12,141 nucleotides of DNA from Actinomycetota bacterium (lineage in GTDB: Bacteria; Actinomycetota; Actinomycetes; Actinomycetales; Cellulomonadaceae): contig JAHIJU010000050.1 in assembly GCA_018898235.1 (NCBI GenBank), positions 1-12,141 on the forward strand, read 5' to 3'. Below, in pieces: positions 1-7,013 of this stretch. The number at the start of each line of letters is the position of its first letter. Position 1 is the stretch's first letter. Made by a program: the position numbers and the translations under genes. The notes below the pieces were generated by a model. The model saw only the letters and a program-made list of their open reading frames with translations. It did no database searches and was not told the origin of the DNA.

Positions 1-170
1 GGCGGCAACTATCGACACCAACCCAGCCACCACCCGCACCACCCACCCACAACAGGCAGACACCACGAACAGCAACCAAGCAAACGGCATCGACTACTCT
101 CGACACACTGTTGAGTTCTCAAACAACACACGCGCATCCCCAGGACCTTGTCGGTCCGGCCGGAGGCAAC
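1..170 (-). other. Leader of a leftward rRNA operon (16S gene beyond the left edge)
   Basis: Read on the minus strand, this segment starts just downstream of a strong promoter (177-205), passes a boxA-like antitermination site (108-127) and continues leftward without any open frame of coding character. This arrangement (promoter, short transcribed stretch, TTTGAGAACTCAACAG-type motif, then a pre-16S leader) is the usual architecture upstream of actinobacterial 16S genes. The mature 16S sequence itself is not in the window, so the assignment rests on the promoter and boxA alone. The leader of a 23S gene (the 16S-23S spacer) can carry a similar boxA, but would not normally have such a promoter right in front of it. 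The segment is visibly less GC-rich than the flanking genes. Confidence 0.7.
108..127 (-). promoter_or_regulatory. boxA-like rRNA antitermination site
   Basis: On the minus strand this reads GTTGTTTGAGAACTCAACAG. The TTTGAGAACTCAA core is the motif found repeatedly in leaders of actinobacterial rRNA operons, where it corresponds to the boxA element bound by the NusB/NusE antitermination complex. It lies about 45 nt downstream of the predicted transcription start, as expected for such an element. The motif also contains a short inverted repeat (TTGAG / CTCAA). Confidence 0.7.
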
Positions 171-176
171 CTGAGT

Positions 177-205
177 AACTTAGCCCACCGCCGCGGCCCG
201 GTCAA
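177..205 (-). promoter_or_regulatory. Sigma-70-type rRNA operon promoter, leftward
   Basis: On the minus strand there is a -35 element TTGACC (200-205), a spacer of exactly 17 bp (183-199) and a -10 element TAAGTT (177-182). Transcription should begin near 169-171 and run leftward into the rRNA leader. This is the best-looking promoter in the window. The -35/-10 pair and spacing match vegetative (HrdB/SigA) promoters, and the TAAGTT variant fits actinobacterial rRNA promoters. No second promoter of similar quality was found upstream; a TAGAGT at 285-290 lacks a convincing -35. Confidence 0.72.
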
Positions 206-248
206 ATCGGCCTGTCCGCGCAACTTCGGTGGGGTGTCCCCCTTCGTT

Positions 249-268
249 CCAGCGTTCCTAACCGCTGG
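249..268. repeat. Inverted repeat upstream of the rRNA promoter
   Basis: The arms CCAGCG (249-254) and CGCTGG (263-268) are perfect 6-bp inverted repeats separated by 8 bp. The element ends about 44 bp upstream of the -35 box of the leftward rRNA promoter, so it could be an operator for a DNA-binding protein. It could equally be a hairpin in a transcript entering from the right, or chance in GC-rich DNA. There is no T-run beside it. Confidence 0.3.
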
Positions 269-537
269 CCCTTGGGGACGCGTAACTCTACGTCATCCGG
301 AGGGGTGCTTCCGACCACCCGGCCCGCGGGGGCCGGCGCGCTGTCGCGCCGCCACCCCGCCAGCCCGGCGCCACGGCGTTGGCGGAGCGCCGTCAGGCGA
401 CGCCGCGGGCCTGAGGACCGGGACGCCGGGCAGATCGACCGGCCGGACGGGCCGGCTGGATGGACAGGGCGCCGTCATCCCCGGTGACGACACCGCGCCG
501 CCGGAGGGCGACGCGGCCGAGCTGGCCGACCACCCCC

Positions 538-817
538 GTGCGGTCCTCGCACGTGGGGAGTGGTGCGATGCCCGGCCGCTGTCGTTGTCGTTGGCCATAT
601 GCGGTCCTCGCGCGTGGGGTGGGTGGTCGCGTACCGGGAGCCGGTGCAGACCGACGCCACGGCGCGGTATTCATGACTTCATGCGAGGGAGCCAGCGCGG
701 CCCGTCTGAGGCCGTGTCAGGGGGCGAGGGCGTGGTCCTCACGCATAGAAGCCAGCGCGAGCCCGGGCGTTCAGCTCGACCACGGCGCGCGTGCAGTCCG
801 CACGCGCAGGAGTGAGC
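538..817 (+). repeat. Degenerate ~61-bp-periodic repeats, possible type I-E CRISPR relic
   Basis: Two copies of the 20-mer TGCGGTCCTCGCRCGTGGGG (539-558 and 600-619) differ at a single base and lie exactly 61 bp apart, with unrelated sequence between them. Weaker copies follow: GGTATT... near 662, GTGGTCCTCACGCA at 732-745, and GTGCAGTCCGCACGCG at 791-806, the last two again 61 bp apart when aligned on GTCC. The 61-bp period and the hairpin-forming core (CCTCGCACGTGGGG, cf. CCCCGC...GCGGGG) resemble type I-E repeats with ~32-bp spacers. A short direct repeat GCCAGCGCG also recurs at 691-699 and 751-759. There are no cas genes in the window and the copies are eroded, so this would be a dead remnant; an unrelated tandem repeat is the alternative. 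Confidence 0.35.
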
Positions 818-947
818 GGCTCTGCTCCCGGACATGACGATGTGCACCGGTCGCGCACCAGGCTCTACCCGACGGCGGCGCTCGACGCACAGCAGCAGCC
901 GGAGGACCGCCGGGCCCGCGGTCGCCGGAGGATCCCCCGCTGCGGCG

Positions 948-968
948 CGACCGGCCGACGACCGGTCG
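948..968 (-). terminator. Hairpin after ybbN, candidate terminator
   Basis: The arms CGACCGG (948-954) and CCGGTCG (962-968) form a perfect 7-bp stem with a 7-nt loop. It begins about 20 nt downstream of the ybbN stop codon on the minus strand, at the end of the three-gene leftward operon. There is no U-run after the stem, which is common for actinobacterial terminators. The position is right, but the structure is modest, so termination here is inferred. Confidence 0.4.
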
Positions 969-988
969 AAGCAAGCCCTCGGGAGGCG

Positions 989-1927
989 TCAGTACAGGGC
1001 GTTGGTGAGGGCGCGACGCGCGGCGACCACGCGGGGATCGTCAGAGCCGACCACCTCGAACAGATCGACGAGGCGCAGACGCAGCATCTCCCGGACATCG
1101 GGGGCGGCGGCGCGGACCGCGTCGATCAGTCGGGCGAAGGCGTCGTCGACGTTGCCACCCAGCACGTCCAGGTCGGCCACCACGAGCTGCGCCTGCACAT
1201 CGCCAGGCGCATCGGCCGCCGCGGACCGAGCTGCCCGAGGGTCGACGTCGCGGGTCCGCTCCAGGAGCCCGACCTGGGCCAGACCGGCCCTGGCCATCGA
1301 GTCGCGGGGGTTCTCCCGCAGCGCCCGCTCATAGGCCGACCGCGCTCCTGGAAGGTCGTCGCGCTCGAAGGCGTCGTAGGCCTCCTGGTGCAGCGGCGGC
1401 AGCGCAGGCTCGTCCGGCTCGGCCGGGCCCTGCTCGGGCGCCGAGGCCGCAACCTTCCCGGTGATCCCCGACTGGGCTGCCGCCTGGAGGACCTGGTCGA
1501 GCACGTCCCGCATCTCCGCGCTGCTCGGCGCGCCCTGGAACAGCGGAAGGGGTCGGCCACCCAGGACCGCGATCACGGCAGGGACCGACGGCGCCTGGAA
1601 CGCTTGCGCGATCTGAGGGTTCGCATCAGCGTCGACCCTTGCCAGCAGCCAGGTCCCGGCGTCCGCGTCGGCGAACGCCGCCAGGTCCTTGCAGACCTGC
1701 TGGCTCGACTCGGACCACGGCGCCCACAGGACGACGACGACCGGGTACTGGGTCGAGCTCTGCACGACCTCGGCGAACGACGCGCCGTCGACGTCGACCA
1801 CGAAGTCCCCGGGCGACGGCAGACCACCAGGTGCCCCCGGTGCCGGAGTGGACGGACGCGCGAGCGACGACAGATCGACGGCGCCTCGCACATCGAGGCG
1901 GGGGCGGGGCTGGGAGGGCTCAGACAT
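989..1927 (-). CDS. ybbN: Thioredoxin-fold/TPR co-chaperone, CnoX (YbbN) family
   Basis: A 312-aa cytoplasmic protein with an N-terminal low-complexity stretch (about 1-40), a thioredoxin fold (about 41-150) and a C-terminal TPR-like helical domain (about 175-312). The active-site region reads WAPWSESSQQVC (68-79). The canonical CxxC cysteines are replaced by Ser72 and Ser75, leaving Cys79 nearby. E. coli CnoX/YbbN has a closely similar WSERSQHC. The cis-proline loop is kept (PSVPA, Pro116), and the C-terminus ending ALY also recalls E. coli YbbN. Known members bind unfolding clients and pass them to GroEL or DnaK; redox catalysis is unlikely here. The ATG start is preceded by AGGA at 8-nt spacing. 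It is the last gene of the leftward operon, 30 bp after the lipoprotein gene. The family assignment is firm; the exact client role is inferred. Confidence 0.85.
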   Translation of the reverse strand: MSEPSQPRPRLDVRGAVDLSSLARPSTPAPGAPGGLPSPGDFVVDVDGASFAEVVQSSTQYPVVVVLWAPWSESSQQVCKDLAAFADADAGTWLLARVDADANPQIAQAFQAPSVPAVIAVLGGRPLPLFQGAPSSAEMRDVLDQVLQAAAQSGITGKVAASAPEQGPAEPDEPALPPLHQEAYDAFERDDLPGARSAYERALRENPRDSMARAGLAQVGLLERTRDVDPRAARSAAADAPGDVQAQLVVADLDVLGGNVDDAFARLIDAVRAAAPDVREMLRLRLVDLFEVVGSDDPRVVAARRALTNALY

Positions 1928-1957
1928 CGGTGTTGTCCTGGGGTCGGGAGACGGGTC

Positions 1958-2944
1958 TCAGCTGACGGCTGCGGCGGTGAGGATCTGCTCGGCGGCGAGG
2001 GCGACCACCTGGCCGCCCGCCGAGGCCGGGGGAACGTAGAAGACGAGGACGTCGGTGTAGGTCCGCACCAAGGTCGTGGTCGGGGCGGCCCCGGCGAGCG
2101 CGGCCGAGAACGGGTCGGAGTTGGTGAGCGTGCCGCCCTGGGCGGCCGTGATGGTCGACGTCGTGGAGAGCTGTCCGACGACGAGTGCTCCGCCCTCCTG
2201 GGTGGCCAGGCTGACCACGGGGCCGTCAGTCGCGGTGTAGGTCTCGGTGAAGGTCGCGCCACCCTCGGCGGCGAGCGCCTGCTGCTGGGTCCGGTTGGCC
2301 TCGATGGCGGTGCGGAAGGTGTCGCCCGCGTACTTCGCGGCCGAGGCGGACGCGGCGCCGTTCGCGAGCACGTCTGCGTACTGGCTGAGGATCGCCGACG
2401 GTGGCACGACGAGATCGGGATCGTCGGCCGCGAGCACCGCGCTCCCGGTCGTGAGGGCCGCCGTCGTCGGGAACTCGCCCGGGAACATCCGGGCCCAGCC
2501 CCACAGCTTGTACTGGTCCCGCGGTGCGGCCTGCTGCAGGACCAGGACCCGACGGGCGCTCAGGTCGTCGGGCTGGTCGGTGATCACCAGCATCGTGCGC
2601 GGCCAGACATCGGTCTGCGGGATGACCGCCGTCGCCTCGTTCGCGGGCAGCGGGGTGGGCGGCTTCGCGCCGCCGGTCGCGGTCGATCGGATGTACTCGG
2701 CGGTCCGCATCGCCAACGCCGGGCCGGTCAGCCGGGCGGGCAGTCCGGCGGGGTCGAGCGCCTTGTCCGACGTCGACAGGACCGAGCCGACGGCGGCCAC
2801 GACGGCCTGCGACTGCACGGCCGACAGCGCCGGAGGTGCCACCGCCTCGGCCTCGGGCATGGCGGTGGGCAGCGGGTTCGAGCAGGCGGTCATCAGGAGT
2901 GCGACGACGGCGGCCAGCGCCGCGATCTGCGGGCGGCGCCTCAT
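1958..2944 (-). CDS. Uncharacterised lipoprotein
   Basis: A 328-aa protein whose first 21 residues are a lipoprotein signal: three arginines, a hydrophobic segment, then LLMTAC with the lipidated cysteine at position 21. It should be anchored on the outer face of the cytoplasmic membrane. The mature part is Ala/Thr-rich, has no further membrane segment and shows no catalytic motif I recognise; I do not assign a function. Its ATG overlaps the stop codon of the upstream membrane-protein gene (ATGA, 2941-2944), so translation of the two is probably coupled. A clear ribosome-binding site, GGAGG at 2952-2956, lies 7 nt before this ATG and fixes the start. The tight overlap suggests that the lipoprotein and the upstream two-TM protein work together at the membrane. 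Confidence 0.82.
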   Translation of the reverse strand: MRRRPQIAALAAVVALLMTACSNPLPTAMPEAEAVAPPALSAVQSQAVVAAVGSVLSTSDKALDPAGLPARLTGPALAMRTAEYIRSTATGGAKPPTPLPANEATAVIPQTDVWPRTMLVITDQPDDLSARRVLVLQQAAPRDQYKLWGWARMFPGEFPTTAALTTGSAVLAADDPDLVVPPSAILSQYADVLANGAASASAAKYAGDTFRTAIEANRTQQQALAAEGGATFTETYTATDGPVVSLATQEGGALVVGQLSTTSTITAAQGGTLTNSDPFSAALAGAAPTTTLVRTYTDVLVFYVPPASAGGQVVALAAEQILTAAAVS

Positions 2945-4569
2945 CGACCGTCCTCCGGCTCATCGGGTGCTGACTCGGGTGCAGACCCGGCGGGGGCGTC
3001 GTCAGCGGGGCTGATCCCCCAGGTCCGCCGCCAGGCATCGGCTCGCACGGTCGGTGGCAGCAGCGGTGACGGCGGCAGCGCGGCCGGGGTCGGAACCGAC
3101 GCCGGGGCGACCTGGTCCGGCGGGAGCACCGGCACCACGGGCGGCGGCGACACGCGGTCCGCGCCGAGCCACGACGGTCGCGCACGACGCTGGGGGGCCG
3201 GCGGGGGCCCCTGGGGGACGGGACCGTCGACCACGGCCGGGGGCCGGCGATCGGCGTCCGCTCGGCGATCCGGTTCGGCACCGGGCACGCGGCCGGCCGG
3301 TGCGGACCCGGTCCTGGGCGTCCGCGTCGGCACCCAGGTCGGTCGCCCGACCGTCGTGGGGGCCGCCGGCGCACCGGCGGGGGCTGCGGCGTCCCCGTCA
3401 GCGGGGCGGGCCACCCAGCTCGGCGCGGTGGCCTGGGGCCCCACGCCCGCCCGCGGGGCGACGGTCGAGACCTCGGTGGGGGCGCCGTCGTCGACCGAAC
3501 CGGGGCGACGGCGACGTGGCAGCAGACGTCGACCGCGGGGCTCCGACTCCTGCGGTGCGCTCGTCGAGGCGTCGACGGACTCGGGGGTCGGTCCCGTCGT
3601 CGGGGTCGACCGTCGGGAACCAGCACTGTCGGAGTCGACAGCACGGTCGGGCGGCACGGACCCGGAGGGTCCCGCTGGGCCTTCGTCGTGGCCCTGGTCG
3701 TGGCGGGACCGGGACGGTGGCGGGACCCGTTCCATCGACCCCGTCCGCGGCCTGTCCGACCGCGATCCGGCGGCCAGCCGCTCCGCCTCGCGCAGCTCGC
3801 GGCGGGTGCGGGGCACCGGGGCCGCGGCGAGCGGTGCGGGGGCGACCTCCACCGCCGTCCAGCTCGCGTCGCCGCGTCGTGCCGTCCACCACATCCGCGT
3901 CGCGAGCCCGAGGGCCAGCAGCACGAGAAGCCCTCCCACGGCCACACCGGGCCACAGGTACGGCGTGGTCACCGTCCGCGGCCACGCGATCGACAACGTC
4001 GTCGCGGTCCCGTCCGGGCTGGCGGCCAGCACGCTCCACCGACCGGGCTGGCTCGGCCAGGTGAGGGTGGCCGAGCCGGTGCCCGCGTCCGACGCCGTCC
4101 ACATGTCCGAGCCGGCAGGATCGCCGACCGCGACCGGAGCGGGGGTCGAGGCTGCGGCCGACGACGACGCGGTCGCCGCCAGCGGGGCGTCCGATGCGGC
4201 GGCGGCAGGTGACGCAGCGCCGCTCGCCGATGCCGTGGCCGTGGCCGTCACGGCCCGGGTCGCCAACGTGTGCCAGCCCGACAGGCCGGTCACGAGCTCG
4301 TACCGGTCCCCGCCGACCCAGCCCAGGACGTCGGTGTCGCGCCCGACCACCACGACGACCGGGTGCCCGGACGACGTGCTCGCCGTCACCGTCGCCGGCG
4401 CACCGCCCACATCGATGACTCCGGGCGCCGTCACGACGTAGGCCTGATCACTCGCGACGGTGGCCACCAGGACGTCGTCGGCCCGCCAGAGGGTCGCCGA
4501 CGCCACGGCGAGGCCGACGGCCAGGACGCCGACGGCACCGATCACCGCGATCACGAGCCGCTTCAGCAC
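2941..4569 (-). CDS. Two-TM membrane protein with long disordered cytoplasmic tail
   Basis: A 542-aa protein of unknown function. TM segment 1 is at about 4-26 (after MLKR) and TM segment 2 at about 204-228 (YLWPGVAVGGLLVLLALGLA). Between them lies an Ala/Thr/Ser-rich, probably extracytoplasmic region that includes a very low-complexity stretch (about 105-145). After TM2 comes a ~310-residue tail rich in Pro, Arg, Ser and Asp. It contains a basic helix with TRRELREAERLA (255-266), an RRLLPRRRRP patch and scattered Trp motifs (SWV, TWV, SWL), suggesting a disordered docking tail. I chose the GTG at 4567-4569 because GGGAGG (4577-4582) sits 7 nt upstream; a GTG 30 nt earlier has no such site and would place the ribosome-binding site inside the gene. 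It is the first gene of the leftward operon and diverges from the DivIVA-like gene. Confidence 0.8.
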   Translation of the reverse strand: MLKRLVIAVIGAVGVLAVGLAVASATLWRADDVLVATVASDQAYVVTAPGVIDVGGAPATVTASTSSGHPVVVVVGRDTDVLGWVGGDRYELVTGLSGWHTLATRAVTATATASASGAASPAAAASDAPLAATASSSAAASTPAPVAVGDPAGSDMWTASDAGTGSATLTWPSQPGRWSVLAASPDGTATTLSIAWPRTVTTPYLWPGVAVGGLLVLLALGLATRMWWTARRGDASWTAVEVAPAPLAAAPVPRTRRELREAERLAAGSRSDRPRTGSMERVPPPSRSRHDQGHDEGPAGPSGSVPPDRAVDSDSAGSRRSTPTTGPTPESVDASTSAPQESEPRGRRLLPRRRRPGSVDDGAPTEVSTVAPRAGVGPQATAPSWVARPADGDAAAPAGAPAAPTTVGRPTWVPTRTPRTGSAPAGRVPGAEPDRRADADRRPPAVVDGPVPQGPPPAPQRRARPSWLGADRVSPPPVVPVLPPDQVAPASVPTPAALPPSPLLPPTVRADAWRRTWGISPADDAPAGSAPESAPDEPEDGR

Positions 4570-4597
4570 GCACGAACCTCCCAGGTCGGAACGCTCC

Positions 4598-4627
4598 ACC
4601 CTACGGCGAACCGCTGCGGGGACCGAA
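4598..4627 (-). promoter_or_regulatory. Possible promoter of the leftward three-gene operon
   Basis: On the minus strand TAGGGT (4598-4603) fits the TANNNT pattern of actinobacterial -10 elements, with a weak TTCGGT (4622-4627) at 18-bp spacing as a possible -35. It would give a short leader of about 20 nt that contains the GGGAGG ribosome-binding site. The 179-bp gap between the divergent genes must hold promoters for both directions. On the plus strand the best -10 candidate is TATCCT (4674-4679), without a recognisable -35. Confidence 0.35.
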
Positions 4628-4748
4628 CCTGGGGGTCCGCTCCGTCGAGCGCCCCGGACCGCGCCCGCTCCCCTATCCTTGGCCGGGGCTGGTCCGACGG
4701 CGCTCGACCGACGCGTCGCGCACCGTTCCCGCGCGCACAGGAGGAAAA

Positions 4749-7013
4749 GTGCCAGAACCCCGGCCCCAGTTCCCGGTCGTGAGCTTCCGCGGCTATGACC
4801 GTGATGCGGTCGACGCCGCCTTCGAGACCGTGGAGCAGACGGTTGCGGCCCTGGAGGCGAAGGTCGAGCAGCTCGACGGCGCGGTCGCCCGGGCGACGGA
4901 GGACCTGGGAGCGGCGCAACGCCAGCTGCGCGAGGTCGAGCGACCCAGCTACTCGGGGCTCGGCTCGCGGATCGAACAGCTGCTGCGTTCGGCCGAGGAG
5001 CAGTCCACCGAGGTGATCGCCCAGGCGAACACGCAGGCGGCCGACGCCGTCGCGCGGGCCCAGCTGGCGGCCGGGCAGCTGCGCTCCCGCGCCGAGAGCG
5101 AGGTCGCGGAGATGCTCGCCTCGGCCCGTCGTGAGGCCGAGGAGGCCCGCAGCTCGGCCAGGACCGAGTCCGACGCCGTGCTCGCGGCCGCTTCGCAGCG
5201 GGCGGAGGAGCTCGTCGGATCGGCCGAGCGCGAGGCCGCCCGCATCGCCGGTGAGATCGCCTCCGAGGAGGCCGAACGGCGCGGCGGGCTCGAGCGCGAG
5301 CTGGGCACGCTGCGGGCCACCGTGGAGAACGAGACCACCCAGCTGCGGGTCACCACCGAGCGGGAGACCACCGAGCTGGCGACCCGCACCGAGACCGAGG
5401 CCGCGGCCACCCGGACCGCGGCCGAGCGGTACGCCGAGGACCTGCGGCGCACGGCCGAGGAGGAGGTGCTCGCCGCACGTCAGAACGCCGCGGCCGAGAT
5501 CGCCGCCAGCCGGCAGGAGGCCGAGCGCGCCGTCGCGACCCTCAGGTCGAACACCGCGCTCGAGGTGGCGACCGAGCGCCAGGCCGCGGCCGACGAGGTC
5601 ACAACCCTTCGCACCACCACCCAGGAGTTCGCGGACGCCCTGCGCACGGGCGCCGAACGCGACGCGGCCTCGCTCCAGCAGCGTGTCGCGTCGGAGGCGA
5701 GCACCCTGCGTGCCGAGGCCGAGCAGTACGCCACCGCGCTGCGCGCCCAGGTCGACAACGAGGCCGCCGCCGCCCGCGCGAGCCTGGGCGACGAGCTCGG
5801 GACGTTGCGGACCGAGGCAGAGCGCGAGATCAGCGAGGCACGCACCGAGGCCGAGTCCTACGCCGAACGTACGCGTGCCGCGGCCGACCGGGACACGTTC
5901 GCGCTCCGCGAGCGCGCCGCCGCCGAGGCTGCCCATCTGCGCTCGGTGGCCGAGCAGGAGACGACCGACCTGCGCGCGAGCGCCCAACGCGACGCAGCTC
6001 TGCTGCTCGAGGAGGCGCACCGCGCCGACTCCGAGCAGCGGGAACAGACCAGGCTGGAGCTCGAGCGCATGCGCGCACAGGCACAGCGCGCGTTGGAGGA
6101 CGCCACGGCGAAGATCCGCGCCGAGGCCGATGAGCTGACGGCCCGTGCCGAGCAGCTGCACGCGGACACCGAGCTGCAGGTGGCCGCCGCGCACGAGGCC
6201 GCGCAGCGGCAGGACGCCGAGGCGCACGCCGCCGCGCGCACCGACGTGGAGAAGATGATCGCCGACGCCGAGGCGCACGCCGCCGACGCGGAGGCCCGCG
6301 TCCGCTCGGCCCTCGCGCAGGCGGAGCAGGTGCGGCGGGACTCCGAGGCCCAGGCCGCGGCGACCCTGTCCGCAGCGCGGACCCGCGCCGACGAGCTCGT
6401 CGCAGAGGCCCGTGAGCACGCCGAGCGGCTCATCGGGGACGCCAGCCACGAGTCGGAGCGCGAGCGCGCAGCCGCCGTGCGCCAGGTCGAGGAGCTCAAC
6501 AAGCGACGTGAGTCGATCACGTCGTACCTCGACGAGGTGCGCGACCGGTTGGGAGCCGATGCCGCGGCCACCGAGGCCACGGTCGCCGGCGACGACGTCC
6601 CGACCACCCCGGGCGAGACCCGCGGCGGTGCCGTGCGGCGGGCGCTGGCCGGCCGCACCGGGCGACCGCAGCCGGCAGCCGGCCCCGAGGCCGCTCCGGA
6701 GGCGGCCCCCGCGGCGGACGGACAGGCGACGGACGGACAGGTGGCGCCCCCCGCGCCGGCGCGCGCCACGAAGGTCAAGGGTCCGGGGGGCAGCGCACGG
6801 CCGCGTCCGATCGCGGCCGTGCCCGCGTACCCGACGCCGGTCGCTGAGGAGGCCTCGGCACCCTCGGAGGACGAGGACGAGGCGACCGAGGCGGAGCTGA
6901 GCGAGGAGACCGGCGCCGACCCGGTCGCGACGCCCGAGGCTGCCGCCCAGGGCACCGAGACCGCGGCCCGGCCCGATGGGCAGTCCACCGGTGAGCCCGA
7001 CGCGCGCTCCTGA
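4749..7013 (+). CDS. DivIVA/Scy-like long coiled-coil protein
   Basis: A 754-aa protein. The N-terminus (about 7-60) is DivIVA-like, with VSFRGYDRDAVDAAF followed by a short coiled coil, then the motif SYSGLGSRIEQLLRSAEE (67-84), which is familiar from actinobacterial DivIVA-type proteins. Residues 78-594 are continuous coiled coil made of 11-residue units with a consensus close to LRxxAExExAx. The helix ends with ELNKRRESITSYLDEVRDRL, and the remaining ~155 residues are disordered, Ala/Pro/Glu-rich and acidic. By family, such proteins (DivIVA/Wag31, Scy, FilP) assemble into scaffolds at poles or septa and organise cell growth; homologues have been mis-annotated as cellulose-binding proteins. 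The GTG start follows AGGAGG (4739-4744) at 4-nt spacing. The DivIVA-like class is well supported; orthology to a particular protein is not. Confidence 0.85.
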   Translation: MPEPRPQFPVVSFRGYDRDAVDAAFETVEQTVAALEAKVEQLDGAVARATEDLGAAQRQLREVERPSYSGLGSRIEQLLRSAEEQSTEVIAQANTQAADAVARAQLAAGQLRSRAESEVAEMLASARREAEEARSSARTESDAVLAAASQRAEELVGSAEREAARIAGEIASEEAERRGGLERELGTLRATVENETTQLRVTTERETTELATRTETEAAATRTAAERYAEDLRRTAEEEVLAARQNAAAEIAASRQEAERAVATLRSNTALEVATERQAAADEVTTLRTTTQEFADALRTGAERDAASLQQRVASEASTLRAEAEQYATALRAQVDNEAAAARASLGDELGTLRTEAEREISEARTEAESYAERTRAAADRDTFALRERAAAEAAHLRSVAEQETTDLRASAQRDAALLLEEAHRADSEQREQTRLELERMRAQAQRALEDATAKIRAEADELTARAEQLHADTELQVAAAHEAAQRQDAEAHAAARTDVEKMIADAEAHAADAEARVRSALAQAEQVRRDSEAQAAATLSAARTRADELVAEAREHAERLIGDASHESERERAAAVRQVEELNKRRESITSYLDEVRDRLGADAAATEATVAGDDVPTTPGETRGGAVRRALAGRTGRPQPAAGPEAAPEAAPAADGQATDGQVAPPAPARATKVKGPGGSARPRPIAAVPAYPTPVAEEASAPSEDEDEATEAELSEETGADPVATPEAAAQGTETAARPDGQSTGEPDARS
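4980..6530 (+). repeat. 33-bp-phased array encoding 47 hendecad coiled-coil repeats
   Basis: Cutting the protein every 11 residues from Leu78 to Leu594 gives 47 units in one unbroken phase. Examples are LRATVENETTQ (188), LRVTTERETTE (199), LRTTTQEFADA (287), LRAEAEQYATA (320), LRTEAEREISE (353), LRSVAEQETTD (397) and LRASAQRDAAL (408). Position 1 is usually Leu, Ala or another small/aliphatic residue, position 2 is often Arg, position 5 is mostly Ala/Thr/Val, and Glu/Asp/Arg fill the rest. The units differ in sequence, so this is a protein-level repeat, not a recent DNA tandem duplication. In the last ~10 units (from about 474) the hydrophobic positions shift within the frame. Confidence 0.75.

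Larger units (their letters stand above)
206..988. other. Gene-free region between the rRNA promoter and ybbN
   Basis: No credible gene is visible here. Long open frames exist on both strands, but they are products of the very high GC content. Their translations are Arg/Pro/Gly-rich, with no recognisable domain, and none has a good ribosome-binding site. No tRNA cloverleaf was recognised. What the region does hold is a small inverted repeat at 249-268 upstream of the rRNA promoter, a series of imperfect ~61-bp-spaced repeats at 538-817, and a hairpin at 948-968 just after the ybbN stop codon. Nothing stood out in 300-537 or 818-947. Confidence 0.6.

Noticed and set aside
1..107. Possible 16S rRNA 5' end
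   Set aside because: No conserved 16S 5' sequence (AGAGTTTGATC type) is present on either strand, so the mature gene must begin outside the window.
111..815. Rightward open frame over the rRNA promoter and repeat region
   Set aside because: It runs antisense across the boxA and rRNA promoter, has no ribosome-binding site, and its composition is that of random GC-rich DNA.
791..4441. Very long rightward open frame (over 1200 codons)
   Set aside because: It lies antisense to three well-supported leftward genes; its product is Arg/Gly-rich without domains. High GC leaves antisense frames open.
6716..6742. Short direct repeat GACGGACAG in the DivIVA-like tail
   Set aside because: Encodes a DGQ-type duplication in a disordered tail; ordinary low-complexity drift.
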